A stretch of 64,000 nt of DNA from Sphingomonas sp. URHD0057. GTDB taxonomy: Bacteria; Pseudomonadota; Alphaproteobacteria; Sphingomonadales; Sphingomonadaceae. The translations under genes were made by a program, and so were the position numbers. The stretch lies in NCBI RefSeq assembly GCF_000620665.1, contig NZ_JIAU01000006.1, positions 291,509 to 355,508 on the forward strand, in the 5' to 3' direction. The stretch's first letter is position 1. Each line of letters starts with the position of its first letter. Below the pieces are notes generated by a model that was not told the origin of the DNA, ran no database searches, and was given only the letters and a program-made list of their open reading frames with translations. Shown one piece after another: positions 43,827 through 52,517 of this stretch.

Positions 43827-44882
43827 ATGACCACCGACTGCTTCCGCTTCGACCGCTTCACGCTCGACGCCGCCGACCGCCGCCTGCGCCGCGACGGCGC
43901 GCCGGTCGAGCTCAACGCGCGCTACCTCGACGCCTTGTGCCTGCTGGTCGGCGACGCCGGGAAGCTGATCCCCAAGGAGCGTTTCCTCGACGAGGTGTGG
44001 CGCGGCGTGCCCGTCACCGACGAAGCGCTGACCCAGTGCATCCGGACCTTGCGCAAGCAGCTCGGCGACGAAGCCGGGCGGCCGCGCTTCATCGAGACGG
44101 TGCCCAAGCACGGCTACCGCTTCATCGCCCCGGTGGAAGGTGGCGTCGAGCGCGGCGGCGTAGCGTTGGGGCCGAGCGCCAGGCCGGCGCGCGACTGGGG
44201 GCGATTCGTCGAGTTCGGCATGGCGGGAACCATCGGCGGCGGGCTCGCGGGGCTGATCGGCGGCATCATCTACGGCTTCGCCGCCTCGTCGCAGCCGCTC
44301 GCGCCGGGCATGGGCGCGGTATCGATGCTGCTGGTGCTGACGTGCCTCACCATTGTCGTCGCGCTGACCGGCGGCGCGGGGGTGAGCTTCGGCATCGCCG
44401 CGGCGCGGCTGATGGCTGGCAGCTTCGGCCGGTGGAGCATTGCCGGCGGCGCGGCGGGCGGGCTGCTCATGGGCGCGATCGTCAAGCTGCTCGGGCTCGA
44501 CGCCTTCAACCTCCTGCTCGGGCGGGCGCCGGGCGAGATCACCGGCGCGTTCGAAGGGCTGGTCGTCGGAACTGCGGTCGGGCTCGGCGTGTGGCTCGGC
44601 CGCGGCCGCTTGCGGCGCAGCGCGATCGCCGCCGGCGGCGCGGGCGCGCTCGCCGGCGCGGCCATCCCGCCACTCGGCGGCCATTTGATGGCCGGCAGCC
44701 TCGCCGCGCTCGCCCGCACCTTCCCGGAATCGCGCCTGCGGCTCGACCAGATCGGCCACATGGTCGGCGAGGCGAGCTTCGGCCCGACCGCGCAGATCGT
44801 CACCGGCGCCCTCGAAGGCGCGCTGTTCGGCGCCTGCGTCGCCGGAGCGATTGCCGTGGCGCGCAAGACGCTCGCGGAATGA
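43827..44882 (+). CDS. winged-helix transcriptional regulator fused to a polytopic membrane domain
   Basis: A 351-residue one-component regulator candidate. Residues about 5-102 are an OmpR/ToxR-type winged helix (FRFDRFTLDAADRRLRRDG, then VTDEALTQCIRTLRKQLGD and FIETVPKHGYRFIAPV). The rest is an unusual Gly/Ala-rich membrane region with about six to eight hydrophobic segments and glycine-zipper-like runs (GTIGGGLAGLIGGIIYG). Known membrane wHTH proteins (ToxR, CadC) have one helix and a periplasmic sensor, so this architecture is different. ATG 43827 has only a weak ribosome site. The target genes are unknown. Confidence 0.82.
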   Translation: MTTDCFRFDRFTLDAADRRLRRDGAPVELNARYLDALCLLVGDAGKLIPKERFLDEVWRGVPVTDEALTQCIRTLRKQLGDEAGRPRFIETVPKHGYRFIAPVEGGVERGGVALGPSARPARDWGRFVEFGMAGTIGGGLAGLIGGIIYGFAASSQPLAPGMGAVSMLLVLTCLTIVVALTGGAGVSFGIAAARLMAGSFGRWSIAGGAAGGLLMGAIVKLLGLDAFNLLLGRAPGEITGAFEGLVVGTAVGLGVWLGRGRLRRSAIAAGGAGALAGAAIPPLGGHLMAGSLAALARTFPESRLRLDQIGHMVGEASFGPTAQIVTGALEGALFGACVAGAIAVARKTLAE

Positions 44883-45298
44883 GCTAGCGCGCGACGGGCG
44901 GCGGGGGGTGAGTCAAGTTGGTCAACTTCGCTCGAAATCCAACGAAGTTTACGAAATTGACGCCGTCTATGTGCGCGGAAATTGGCACCTCTACGCGCGT
45001 GCGCACCCGCGACCGGCCGTCGGCGAAACGATCTGCTGAGCGACGAATGTTCGCGAATGTTCGCAGTGACGGCGGCGATTTTGGGCCCGGCGGATGAGGA
45101 CCAGCGCGGTGGGAGTAAGCGGGGCTGCTGGAGTCGAGCGCGCATCAACCAGCTTATGACTGAAGTGGGGTGCTGTAGGAAAATGGTTTGTTTGGGCCGC
45201 GTGATGAAGCCGGCAAACCGTTCGTGCAGATTATTCGATAGGGATCGTTACGGGCCGATACAGCGTTGAACGCGACCAGTGATTTTTGGAGCGAAAGC
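44883..45298. other. 416-bp intergenic region before the KaiC-like gene
   Basis: No convincing gene is seen. The region contains a 6-bp-arm palindrome AAGTTG-GT-CAACTT (44915-44928) and a tandem 10-base direct repeat GAATGTTCGC (45045-45064). It is less GC-rich than its surroundings in places. It probably carries the promoter of the KaiC-like/kinase operon, but no clear -35/-10 pair was found close to the gene. Confidence 0.5.
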
Positions 45299-46786
45299 GT
45301 GGCTGAGACGGTCGATAAGGCTAATTTTGGGGTCGAAGGTCTCGACGATATCACCGTTGGCGGTCTCGCTCGCGGACGGCTCTTCCTGCTCGAAGGGAGT
45401 CCGGGGACGGGCAAGACGACGATCGCCACGCAGTTCCTTATGGCCGGGGTGGCGGCTGGCGAGCGCGCGCTCTACATCACGTTATCGGAAACAGAGGACG
45501 AGCTGCGGTCTGGGGCGACGTCGCACGGCTGGTCGCTCGACGGGATCGACATTTTCGAACTCGTTCCCCCCGAGAGCCTGCTCGACGACGAACAGCAGCA
45601 AAGCCTGCTGTATTCCTCCGACTTGGAACTCGGCGAAACGACGAAGCGCATCTTCGAGGCGTTCGAGAAGGTCAAACCGACGTGTGTGGTGTTGGACAGC
45701 CTGTCCGAAATTCGCCTGCTCGCCCAATCCTCGCTGCGCTATCGCCGGCAAATCCTGGCACTGAAACATTATTTTGCCCGCAGCGGCGCGACCGTCTTGA
45801 TGCTCGACGACCTTTCGAGCGAGGCCAACGACAGAACGATGCACAGCGTCGCGCACGGGGTGATCCGGCTTGAGGAACTATCCCCGGAATATGGCCCCGA
45901 ACGGCGCCGGCTGAGGGTCATCAAATATCGCGGCCAACGGTATCGCGGAGGCTATCACGACTTCGTTATCGACACGGGGGGCGTTCGCGTATTCCCAAGG
46001 CTTGTTTCGGCGGAGCACCGAAGCAAATTCAAGCGCAACGTGCTGACGACTGAATCAGCCGGGCTCAACGCGCTGCTCGGCGGCGGTGTCGAGCGCGGAT
46101 CGAGCATGCTGATCCTGGGCCCTGCAGGAACGGGCAAGTCACTGCTGGCGCTCACCTTCGTCGCGGGTGCGATTAAACGGGGCGAAAAGGCGGCCATGTT
46201 CATCTTTGACGAAGAGCTGGGACTGCTTTTTGAGCGTGCAAAGGGGCTCAGTATCGATCTGCAGGCGATGGTCGACGGTGGGAATCTAACAATCGAGCAG
46301 GTTGATGCCGCCGAGCTAACGCCTGGCGAACTTTCAGCGCGGGTGCGGCGCTGCGTTGAGCAGCAGGAGGCCCAGACTGTCGTGATCGACAGCCTCAACG
46401 GCTACCAAGCATCGATGCCGGAGGAAAAAGCGCTGATCCTTCATATGCACGAGCTGCTGCAATATCTGAATCGTCAGGGAGCCTCGACATTTCTGACCGT
46501 TGCCCAGCATGGCTTGGTCGGCGACATGAAGGCGCCGGTTGATGTTACCTACCTCGCCGACACCGTTATCCTGCTGCGGTATTTCGAAGCACTCGGCCGA
46601 GTCCGGAGGGCAATGTCCGTGATCAAAAAACGGACCGGGGCCCACGAAGACACGATCCGCGAATATCGCATCGACGGCCGCGGAATCACGCTCGGTGAGC
46701 CACTTATCGGCTTTCAGGGTGTACTTCGCGGCGTGCCGGAACTGATCGAAGAGCGCCCGGCGTTGTTGGAGCGTGCGGCCGAGTGA
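45299..46786 (+). CDS. KaiC-like double-domain RecA-fold ATPase
   Basis: A 495-residue protein with two KaiC/RecA domains. Walker A motifs are at G33-SPGTGK-T40 and G274-PAGTGK-S281; catalytic acidic residues lie in ITLSETEDE and MFIFDEELG; Walker B is in CVVLDSL and TVVIDSL. At the place of cyanobacterial KaiC S431/T432, my alignment reads T-Y (DVTYLADTVILL), so autophosphorylation is uncertain. GTG 45299 is chosen because GGAG lies 7 bases ahead; a TTG at 45266 has none. The hybrid kinase gene overlaps by 4 bases. No kaiA or kaiB is nearby. Confidence 0.92.
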   Translation: MAETVDKANFGVEGLDDITVGGLARGRLFLLEGSPGTGKTTIATQFLMAGVAAGERALYITLSETEDELRSGATSHGWSLDGIDIFELVPPESLLDDEQQQSLLYSSDLELGETTKRIFEAFEKVKPTCVVLDSLSEIRLLAQSSLRYRRQILALKHYFARSGATVLMLDDLSSEANDRTMHSVAHGVIRLEELSPEYGPERRRLRVIKYRGQRYRGGYHDFVIDTGGVRVFPRLVSAEHRSKFKRNVLTTESAGLNALLGGGVERGSSMLILGPAGTGKSLLALTFVAGAIKRGEKAAMFIFDEELGLLFERAKGLSIDLQAMVDGGNLTIEQVDAAELTPGELSARVRRCVEQQEAQTVVIDSLNGYQASMPEEKALILHMHELLQYLNRQGASTFLTVAQHGLVGDMKAPVDVTYLADTVILLRYFEALGRVRRAMSVIKKRTGAHEDTIREYRIDGRGITLGEPLIGFQGVLRGVPELIEERPALLERAAE

Positions 46787-48447
46787 AGGATGCGGTTTCC
46801 GAGCGAGCGCTAATTCTCGCGCCTCAAGGACGGGACGGGATGGTGGCGCGCGGCATGCTTGGCGAGGCCGGGCTCCGAGGCGATGTCGTCGAGGATATCA
46901 CCCAGCTAGTCGCGTTTTTGCACATCGGTGCGGGCTTCGCCGTCGTCACCGAAGAGGCGATCAGCGGAAGCGACCTTTACGCTCTGTCGAAGTGGCTCGA
47001 TGAACAGCCTGAGTGGTCTGACTTTCCCTTCGTGCTTTTGACTCAGCGCGGCGGCGGGCTCGAGCGTAATCCCGAAGCGGGGCGCTTCCTCGACGTACTC
47101 GGAAACGTGACCTTCCTGGAGCGACCGTTCCATCCCACCACCTTTGTCAGCCTGGCCCAATCGGCGCTGCGCGGTCGCCGCCGGCAATATGAAGCGCGCG
47201 CAAGGCTGGAGGAATTGAATCAGCTAGCCGCCGATCTCGAGCAACGCGTTGAGGATCGCACCGCCGAGCGCGAGGCAGCCATGGCTCAACTGCATGAAGC
47301 CCAGAAGCTTGAGACCCTTGGACAGCTGACGGGCGGCGTGGCGCACGATTTCAACAATTTGCTGACGCCGATCACCGGTGCTCTCGATATTTTGCAGAAA
47401 AGATACGGGAAGAGTGATGAGCGTTCAGCACGACTGTTGTCCAATGCACTCCAAGCCGCCGATCGTGCGAAGATATTGCTCCAGCGCCTGCTGGGGTTCG
47501 CTCGCCGACAGTCGCTGAGCACGCAGGCCGTAGATATCGCAGCCTTGCTGACCGGCATGCGCGATCTGGTCTCTAGCTCGGTCGGGCCTACGGTCGAGGT
47601 GCATCTTCGCGTCGACGCGGATCTGCCATTGGCACTGGTCGATCCAAACCAGCTAGAGCTTGCGATACTCAACTTGGCGGTCAACGCACGCGACGCCATG
47701 CCGGAAGGCGGACCGCTAACTATCCTCGCGGAAGAGGTCGCGATCGGGCCTCAATCCTCTCCAAAGCTCAAGCCAGGCCTCTACATCAAACTGTCAGTGA
47801 TCGACGCCGGCTGCGGGATGGATTCGGAGACGATCGGACGAGCCATTGAACCATTCTACTCGACTAAAGAGTTTGGGCGCGGAACAGGGCTTGGACTGTC
47901 GATGGTCCATGGTCTCGCCGCGCAGCTTGGGGGAGGCCTTTTGCTCACTAGCGCACTCGGTGAGGGGACGCGTGTCGATCTTTATCTCCGGGTCGCCGGC
48001 GAAGACGCGTCGACCGAAGAACGTCCGACCCTAAAAACGGTGAAGTCCGTTGGTCGCCGACTTTCAGTGTTGCTAATCGATGACGAGCCCTTGGTGCGCA
48101 TTGCGACCGCCGAGATGATTCGTGATCTCGGCCATCGTGTCGAGGAGGCCGAGGGCGGAGCCGAAGGCTTGGCCCGACTAGAGGATGGGCTGTCCGTTGA
48201 CGTTGTGATTACGGATTACATGATGCCAGGAATGGACGGTGGCGCGCTGGCTCGTCGCATTGCGCAAACTCAACCGAACGTCCCGGTTTTACTTATCACC
48301 GGCTATACCGGCCCCACCGACGACGTTCTTCACTTACCTCGTTTGGCCAAGCCGTTTGGTCAGGCCGAAATTGCTGAAGCACTAAGCGGCCTTTTTGCAG
48401 ACGACGAAAAAGTCGTGCGTTTTCCAAGTCGGAAGCCGATTAAGTAG
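46783..48447 (+). CDS. hybrid sensor histidine kinase/response regulator
   Basis: A 554-residue cytosolic kinase with no membrane segment. An N-terminal domain (about 5-125) looks like a receiver without the phospho-acceptor aspartate (AVVTEEAI at that position), that is a pseudo-receiver. A coiled coil (about 128-175), HisKA with H188 in GGVAHDFNNLLTPI, the HATPase domain (NLAVNARDAMPEGG, DAGCGM, GTGLGLSMVHG) and a C-terminal receiver with D478 (VVITDYMMPGMDG) follow. GTG 46783 overlaps the KaiC-like stop (GTGA). Third codon positions look less GC-biased than in housekeeping neighbours, hinting at transfer. Confidence 0.92.
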   Translation: MKDAVSERALILAPQGRDGMVARGMLGEAGLRGDVVEDITQLVAFLHIGAGFAVVTEEAISGSDLYALSKWLDEQPEWSDFPFVLLTQRGGGLERNPEAGRFLDVLGNVTFLERPFHPTTFVSLAQSALRGRRRQYEARARLEELNQLAADLEQRVEDRTAEREAAMAQLHEAQKLETLGQLTGGVAHDFNNLLTPITGALDILQKRYGKSDERSARLLSNALQAADRAKILLQRLLGFARRQSLSTQAVDIAALLTGMRDLVSSSVGPTVEVHLRVDADLPLALVDPNQLELAILNLAVNARDAMPEGGPLTILAEEVAIGPQSSPKLKPGLYIKLSVIDAGCGMDSETIGRAIEPFYSTKEFGRGTGLGLSMVHGLAAQLGGGLLLTSALGEGTRVDLYLRVAGEDASTEERPTLKTVKSVGRRLSVLLIDDEPLVRIATAEMIRDLGHRVEEAEGGAEGLARLEDGLSVDVVITDYMMPGMDGGALARRIAQTQPNVPVLLITGYTGPTDDVLHLPRLAKPFGQAEIAEALSGLFADDEKVVRFPSRKPIK

Positions 48448-48598
48448 CACATCCAATCTCTCCAGCCGGCCGATCAGGCGGAAGTTGGCCAACCGATTTT
48501 CTGCGGCCTTAATCGCTCTGTCGCCAGTGTATGCTTTGGGTCGATACCGGACATTCACGAACCAAGGGCCTAGGCTGCCTCGGCCCTCCGGTTTTGAC

Positions 48599-48720
48599 GC
48601 TTCCGCTCGTGCGGGTCGAGGTGGTGCTTCCGTATCCGGATGACCTTGGGCGTCACGTTCGACCAGCTCGTCGTCCTTGGATGTAGGCGATCGCCTGCTC
48701 GAGGCTCATTTGGCGGCGCG
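48599..48720 (-). pseudogene. decayed duplicate of the typA 3' end
   Basis: These bases align almost throughout with 49504-49621, the last 40 or so codons of typA, in the same orientation. Two single-base insertions (at the GTCACG-TTCGAC and GTCCTT-GGATG junctions) and several substitutions break the frame. No other part of typA is present. The copy and typA therefore flank the hypothetical gene 48742-49425 as imperfect direct repeats of about 120 bp. The 48448-48598 stretch before it shows no recognisable gene. Confidence 0.9.
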
Positions 48721-48741
48721 GCGTTCGTGCGCAGGCGAAGC

Positions 48742-49425
48742 TCACCTTCGCTCGATCAGCTCGGCCAGCTGCTCGGTAAAATTTCGCCCGTTCTGGCGGT
48801 AGCCGCCGTTGCTGCCGGCGGCGGTCGCGGCGCGGCATAGGTCGAGCGCCTGTTCCTTACGGCCCAAGGCGATGAGCGTCGTCGCGACAGCGGCGAAATA
48901 CTGAAACGGGCGCTTCTCGGCGGCGCGGCAGCGCTCGAGATAGTCGCCAAGCGGCAGGCTTGCCGTCGCGGCGGCCCACTGCTCCGCCTGCTTCAGGATG
49001 CGCGCGGCGGCTGCCCCCGCATCATTGGCGTCGTCGATATCGACATCGGCGAAGGGCGGATCGCGCAGGGCGAGGCCGAGATGGCGTCTCCACAGCGGAC
49101 GCCGCCACTCCTCGCCCAGGCCCAGCGCATCCCAGAAGATCGGGTCGACGGCCATCGGCCTGACGTGCGCAACCAGGCGCGTGCGCGTCCGGCTGGGGTC
49201 GAGGAGGACGCCGACCGCGACGAACCAGCCGTCGCGATCGTCGTAGAGGCAGTTCTTGGCGGTCACGAAGCGGGTCGGCTTGGCGGCAGCCGTGAGCGCC
49301 TTGGGGAATGCCGCACGGAAGTCCTTGCGCGCGGCGCGCTCTTCCTTGGTCACGCTACGCTGTGCGAACGCATACTCGCCCCTTTCCCTGACGCGAAGTG
49401 AAGCGCGGGTTGCGGGGTGGGTCAA
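48742..49425 (-). CDS. hypothetical protein between typA and its 3'-end copy
   Basis: A 227-residue soluble protein that I cannot place. An early basic helix (SVTKEERAARKDFRAAF), a beta segment KNCLYDDRDGWFVAVGVLLDPSRTRTRLVAHVRPMAVD and a helical C-terminal half (EQWAAATASLPLGDYLERC, FQYFAAVATTLIALGRKEQALDLCRAA) are visible; the last part is TPR-like. The only available start is TTG 49425, without a clear ribosome site, so the N-terminus is uncertain. Its position inside a direct repeat of the typA end suggests it arrived or was duplicated with that repeat. Confidence 0.65.
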   Translation of the reverse strand: MTHPATRASLRVRERGEYAFAQRSVTKEERAARKDFRAAFPKALTAAAKPTRFVTAKNCLYDDRDGWFVAVGVLLDPSRTRTRLVAHVRPMAVDPIFWDALGLGEEWRRPLWRRHLGLALRDPPFADVDIDDANDAGAAAARILKQAEQWAAATASLPLGDYLERCRAAEKRPFQYFAAVATTLIALGRKEQALDLCRAATAAGSNGGYRQNGRNFTEQLAELIERR

Positions 49426-49475
49426 GGTTTCACCGCCGGCGGCGGCCTGGGCCCCGGCCTTCGGCGGGGAACAAG

Positions 49476-51305
49476 TTACGCCGCTTCGAGCTTGCGGCTC
49501 GCCCGCTTCCGCTCATGCGGGTCGAGGTGGCGCTTGCGGATGCGGATTACCTTGGGCGTCACTTCGACCAGCTCGTCGTCCTGGATGTAGGCGATCGCCT
49601 GCTCGAGGCTCATGCGGCGCGGGGGGGTGAGGCGGATGCCTTCGTCCTTGGGGCCGGAGGCGCGGAAGTTGGTCAGTTGCTTGGACTTGAGCGGGTTGAC
49701 CTCGAGGTCCTGCGGCTTGGCGTTCTCGCCGATCACCATGCCCTCGTAGAGCAGCTCGCCGGGGGAGATGAACAGCACTCCGCGCTCCTCCAGCGCGCTT
49801 AGCGCATAGGCGACCGCGGGGCCCTTCTCCATCGAGATGAGGACACCGTTCTGGCGGCCCTGGATCGGGCCCTTGTAGGGGCCGTAGCGCTCGAACAGGC
49901 GGTTCATGATGCCGGTGCCGCGCGTGTCCGAGAGGAACTCGCCGTGGTAGCCGATGAGGCCGCGGCTGGGCGCGCTGAACGTCAGGCGGGTCTTGCCGCC
50001 GCCCGACGGGCGCATGTCGGTCATCTCCGCCTTGCGCAGCGCCATCTTGTCGATGACGGTGCCGCTGAACTCGTCATCGACGTCGACGACGACGGTCTCG
50101 TACGGCTCCTCGCGGCCGTTGGGGCCGTCGCGGAAGAGGACTCGGGGGCGGCTGATCGACAGCTCGAAACCTTCGCGGCGCAGCGTCTCGATGACCACTC
50201 CGAGCTGGAGCTCGCCGCGGCCGGCGACCTCGAAGCTGTCGTTGTCGGAGGCCATGGTGACGCGGATCGCGACATTGCCCTCGGCCTCGCGCTCGAGGCG
50301 GTCGCGGATGACGCGGCTCTGGACCTTGTCGCCGTCGCGCCCGGCATAGGGGCTGTCGTTGACGGCGAAGCTCATCGCCAGGGTCGGCGGGTCGATCGGC
50401 CGCGCGTGGAGCGGCGCCGCGACCGCGAGATCGGCGATGGTGTTGGAGACGGTGGCGTTCATCAGCCCGGCGATGGCGACGATGTCGCCCGCCTCGGCGC
50501 TTTCGACTGGCACCCGCTCGAGCCCGCGGAAGGCGAACACCTTGGTGGCGCGGCCTTCCTCGACGACCTTGGCGTTCACGTCGAGCGCCTTGATCGGCAT
50601 GTTGACGTCGAGGCGGCCGCTTTCGATGCGGCCGGTGAGGATGCGGCCGAGGAACGGGTCGCGGTCGAGCAAAGTGGCGAGCATGCGGAACGGGCCGGCG
50701 TCGACGCGCGGGCGCGGGACATGGCTGACGATGGTCTCGAACAACGGAGTGAGGTCGCCCTCGCGGATGTCGTCGGTGAGCCCGGCGTACCCGGCGCGGC
50801 CGCTGGCATAGAGCGTCGGGAAATCGAGCTGCTCGTCATTGGCGTCGAGGTTCAGGAACAGCTCGAATACCTCGTCGAGGACTTCGGCGGGGCGCGCGTC
50901 GGGGCGGTCGATCTTGTTGACGACGACGATCGGCTTGAGACCAAGCGCGAGCGCCTTGCCGGTGACGAACTTGGTCTGCGGCATCGGGCCTTCGGCAGCG
51001 TCGACAAGCAGGATGACGCCGTCGACCATGCTGAGGATGCGCTCGACCTCGGCGCCGAAATCGGCGTGGCCGGGGGTGTCGACGATGTTGATGCGCGTCG
51101 TCTGGCCGTCATGCTCCCACTCGACCGAGGTGCACTTGGCGAGGATGGTGATCCCGCGCTCCTTCTCGAGGTCGTTGGAGTCCATCGCGCGCTCCTCGAC
51201 GCGCTGGTTGTCGCGGAAGGTGCCCGACTGGCGGAACAGCTGGTCGACCAGCGTGGTCTTGCCGTGATCGACGTGCGCGATGATCGCGACGTTGCGAAGA
51301 TTCAT
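49476..51305 (-). CDS. typA: translational GTPase TypA/BipA
   Basis: Ribosome-associated GTPase of the elongation-factor family, involved in ribosome assembly and stress adaptation; 609 residues. G1 is AHVDHGKTT (residues 10-18), G3 DTPGHADF, G4 NKIDRPDA. Domains II, III and V follow, and the BipA-specific C-terminal domain includes [20 protein letters not shown] and [29 protein letters not shown] 51305 is the natural start ([16 protein letters not shown]) with GGAAA ahead; an in-frame ATG at 51362 would add an unlikely leader. A decayed copy of the 3' end lies downstream. Confidence 0.97.
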   Translation of the reverse strand: MNLRNVAIIAHVDHGKTTLVDQLFRQSGTFRDNQRVEERAMDSNDLEKERGITILAKCTSVEWEHDGQTTRINIVDTPGHADFGAEVERILSMVDGVILLVDAAEGPMPQTKFVTGKALALGLKPIVVVNKIDRPDARPAEVLDEVFELFLNLDANDEQLDFPTLYASGRAGYAGLTDDIREGDLTPLFETIVSHVPRPRVDAGPFRMLATLLDRDPFLGRILTGRIESGRLDVNMPIKALDVNAKVVEEGRATKVFAFRGLERVPVESAEAGDIVAIAGLMNATVSNTIADLAVAAPLHARPIDPPTLAMSFAVNDSPYAGRDGDKVQSRVIRDRLEREAEGNVAIRVTMASDNDSFEVAGRGELQLGVVIETLRREGFELSISRPRVLFRDGPNGREEPYETVVVDVDDEFSGTVIDKMALRKAEMTDMRPSGGGKTRLTFSAPSRGLIGYHGEFLSDTRGTGIMNRLFERYGPYKGPIQGRQNGVLISMEKGPAVAYALSALEERGVLFISPGELLYEGMVIGENAKPQDLEVNPLKSKQLTNFRASGPKDEGIRLTPPRRMSLEQAIAYIQDDELVEVTPKVIRIRKRHLDPHERKRASRKLEAA

Positions 51306-51427
51306 GAATATTTCCGAGAAAAAGTGAGCGCACGATGTAGTGCAAAAGGTGTCATGTTGCAATGCAGCATCGCAACGGCCGGGGGTCCTGAGCGTTTAGG
51401 CGGCAGGTGAAATCAAGGAGATCGAAC

Positions 51428-51652
51428 ATGCCCCGCGGTGCATATACCGGAAAGCAGGATCGCAAGGCTGAGCATATCGAGAAAAGCTACGAGAAGCGCG
51501 GCGTTTCCAAAAAGGAAGCCGAGAGCCGCGCGTGGGCCACCGTCAACAAGCAGGACAAGGGCGGCAAGAACGCCGGCCACGGCCGCTCGTCGAGCCGCAG
51601 CGCCGCCGCCAAGAAAGGCTGGGAAACCCGGCGCCGCCACGGCCACGGGTAA
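51428..51652 (+). CDS. small basic KGG-like protein (often annotated 'plasmid stabilization protein')
   Basis: A 74-residue, highly charged protein starting MPRGAYTGKQDRKAEHIEKSYEKRGVSKKEAESRAWATVNKQDKGGKN and ending in a basic, Ser/Gly-rich tail. Chromosomal homologues with this wording are common in alphaproteobacteria and often carry the label plasmid stabilization protein without experimental support. The AW.TVNK.DKGG pattern is reminiscent of small stress-related hydrophilic proteins. AAGGAG precedes ATG 51428. It is divergent from typA. The role is unknown. Confidence 0.75.
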   Translation: MPRGAYTGKQDRKAEHIEKSYEKRGVSKKEAESRAWATVNKQDKGGKNAGHGRSSSRSAAAKKGWETRRRHGHG

Positions 51653-51655
51653 CGC

Positions 51656-52444
51656 CTACCAGGTCGCGGGGGCGCGCCGGTTGCGGTCGAAATAATCGGG
51701 CGCCAGTGTCGGATTGACCTGGCGCTGGAGCACCGGATGGCGCGCCAACACCTTGCCGGTGGCGAGATCGTAATCGGTGTCGCGGTGCGGTGCGATCACG
51801 CCAGCGACCGAGCGGAAATCCGAATAGCGCGTCTCGACCTTCTGCTGTGTCTGATCGACGTCGGGATGGAACGCCCGTTCGTCGCGCCGGCGGACCGCCT
51901 GCCAGGTTTTCGGATCGACGTAGAAGTTGCTGACGTGCCCCGTTGAGTAGCGGACCTGGACCAGCTGGTAGGTGGTGCCGTCGATCGTTTCCGGCGGCAT
52001 CATGGTCAGCGTGTGGCCGCGCTGCGCAAAGCGATGCCAGCCGTAAAGCTTGTCCTCCGCCCCATGTTGCAGGGCGTTGGCCGCGCCGGCGGCGACGCTG
52101 GGTTCGGGGCCGTTCTTTCCCCACGTCCAGACGCCGGCGGAATCGATGCCCTCCGCCCCGGCAAACTTGTCGCCGACGTAAATGTCGACCTTGACCAGGC
52201 CGGCGGTGTTGGCGGCATAGCGTCCGTCGAGCTTCTGCCCGGCCTCGTCGATTTCGACATCCATCAGCAGCGAGTGCATCCGGTCGAGCGCGGCAGCGCC
52301 GCCGCGGGCGCGGGTGTTGCGGCGGACCACTTCATCGAGAGTCAGGAGCTTGGCCGCAGCGAGCGGCACGGCGACAGCCGCAGCTGTCCCACCGATCAGG
52401 GCAAGAACGGTTCGTCTGCTGAGGAGCAGTGGATGGCGATACAT
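51656..52444 (-). CDS. Tat-signal exported protein, LolA/outer-membrane lipoprotein-sorting-like
   Basis: A 262-residue exported protein. The N-terminus carries a twin-arginine signal (LSRRTVLALIGG, then AAAVAVPLAAA). The mature part has successive beta strands (KVDIYVGDKFAG, TYQLVQVRYSTGHVSNFYVDPKTWQAVRR, HPDVDQTQQKVETRYSDFRSVAGVIAPHRDTDY) resembling the LolA-like fold used for lipid or lipoprotein binding. ATG 52444 directly follows a TACA-NN-TGTA palindrome, so there is no ribosome site; a leaderless transcript is likely. Function unknown. Confidence 0.75.
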   Translation of the reverse strand: MYRHPLLLSRRTVLALIGGTAAAVAVPLAAAKLLTLDEVVRRNTRARGGAAALDRMHSLLMDVEIDEAGQKLDGRYAANTAGLVKVDIYVGDKFAGAEGIDSAGVWTWGKNGPEPSVAAGAANALQHGAEDKLYGWHRFAQRGHTLTMMPPETIDGTTYQLVQVRYSTGHVSNFYVDPKTWQAVRRRDERAFHPDVDQTQQKVETRYSDFRSVAGVIAPHRDTDYDLATGKVLARHPVLQRQVNPTLAPDYFDRNRRAPATW

Positions 52445-52458
52445 GCTACAAGTGTAGC
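52445..52458 (-). promoter_or_regulatory. BlaI/MecI-type operator at a leaderless promoter
   Basis: GCTACA-AG-TGTAGC (52445-52458) is an inverted repeat with 6-bp arms ending at the start codon of the 52444 gene. On the minus strand it supplies a -10-like TACACT, 16 bases after TCGACC, which puts the transcript start at or near the ATG. The TACA-NN-TGTA core matches the operator pair before the DUF2807 gene at 40485-40514. Confidence 0.55.
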
Positions 52459-52517
52459 ACCAGAAATGGCCGGGTCGAGCGCCAATCGATGAACGACCGA
52501 AGGGACTGTATTTGCCT

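Noticed and set aside
45045..45064. Tandem GAATGTTCGC giving two GTTC half-sites, as a possible alphaproteobacterial LexA box
   Set aside because: The spacing between GTTC repeats is 6 bases, whereas the alphaproteobacterial LexA consensus is GTTC-N7-GTTC. Kept only as a direct repeat.
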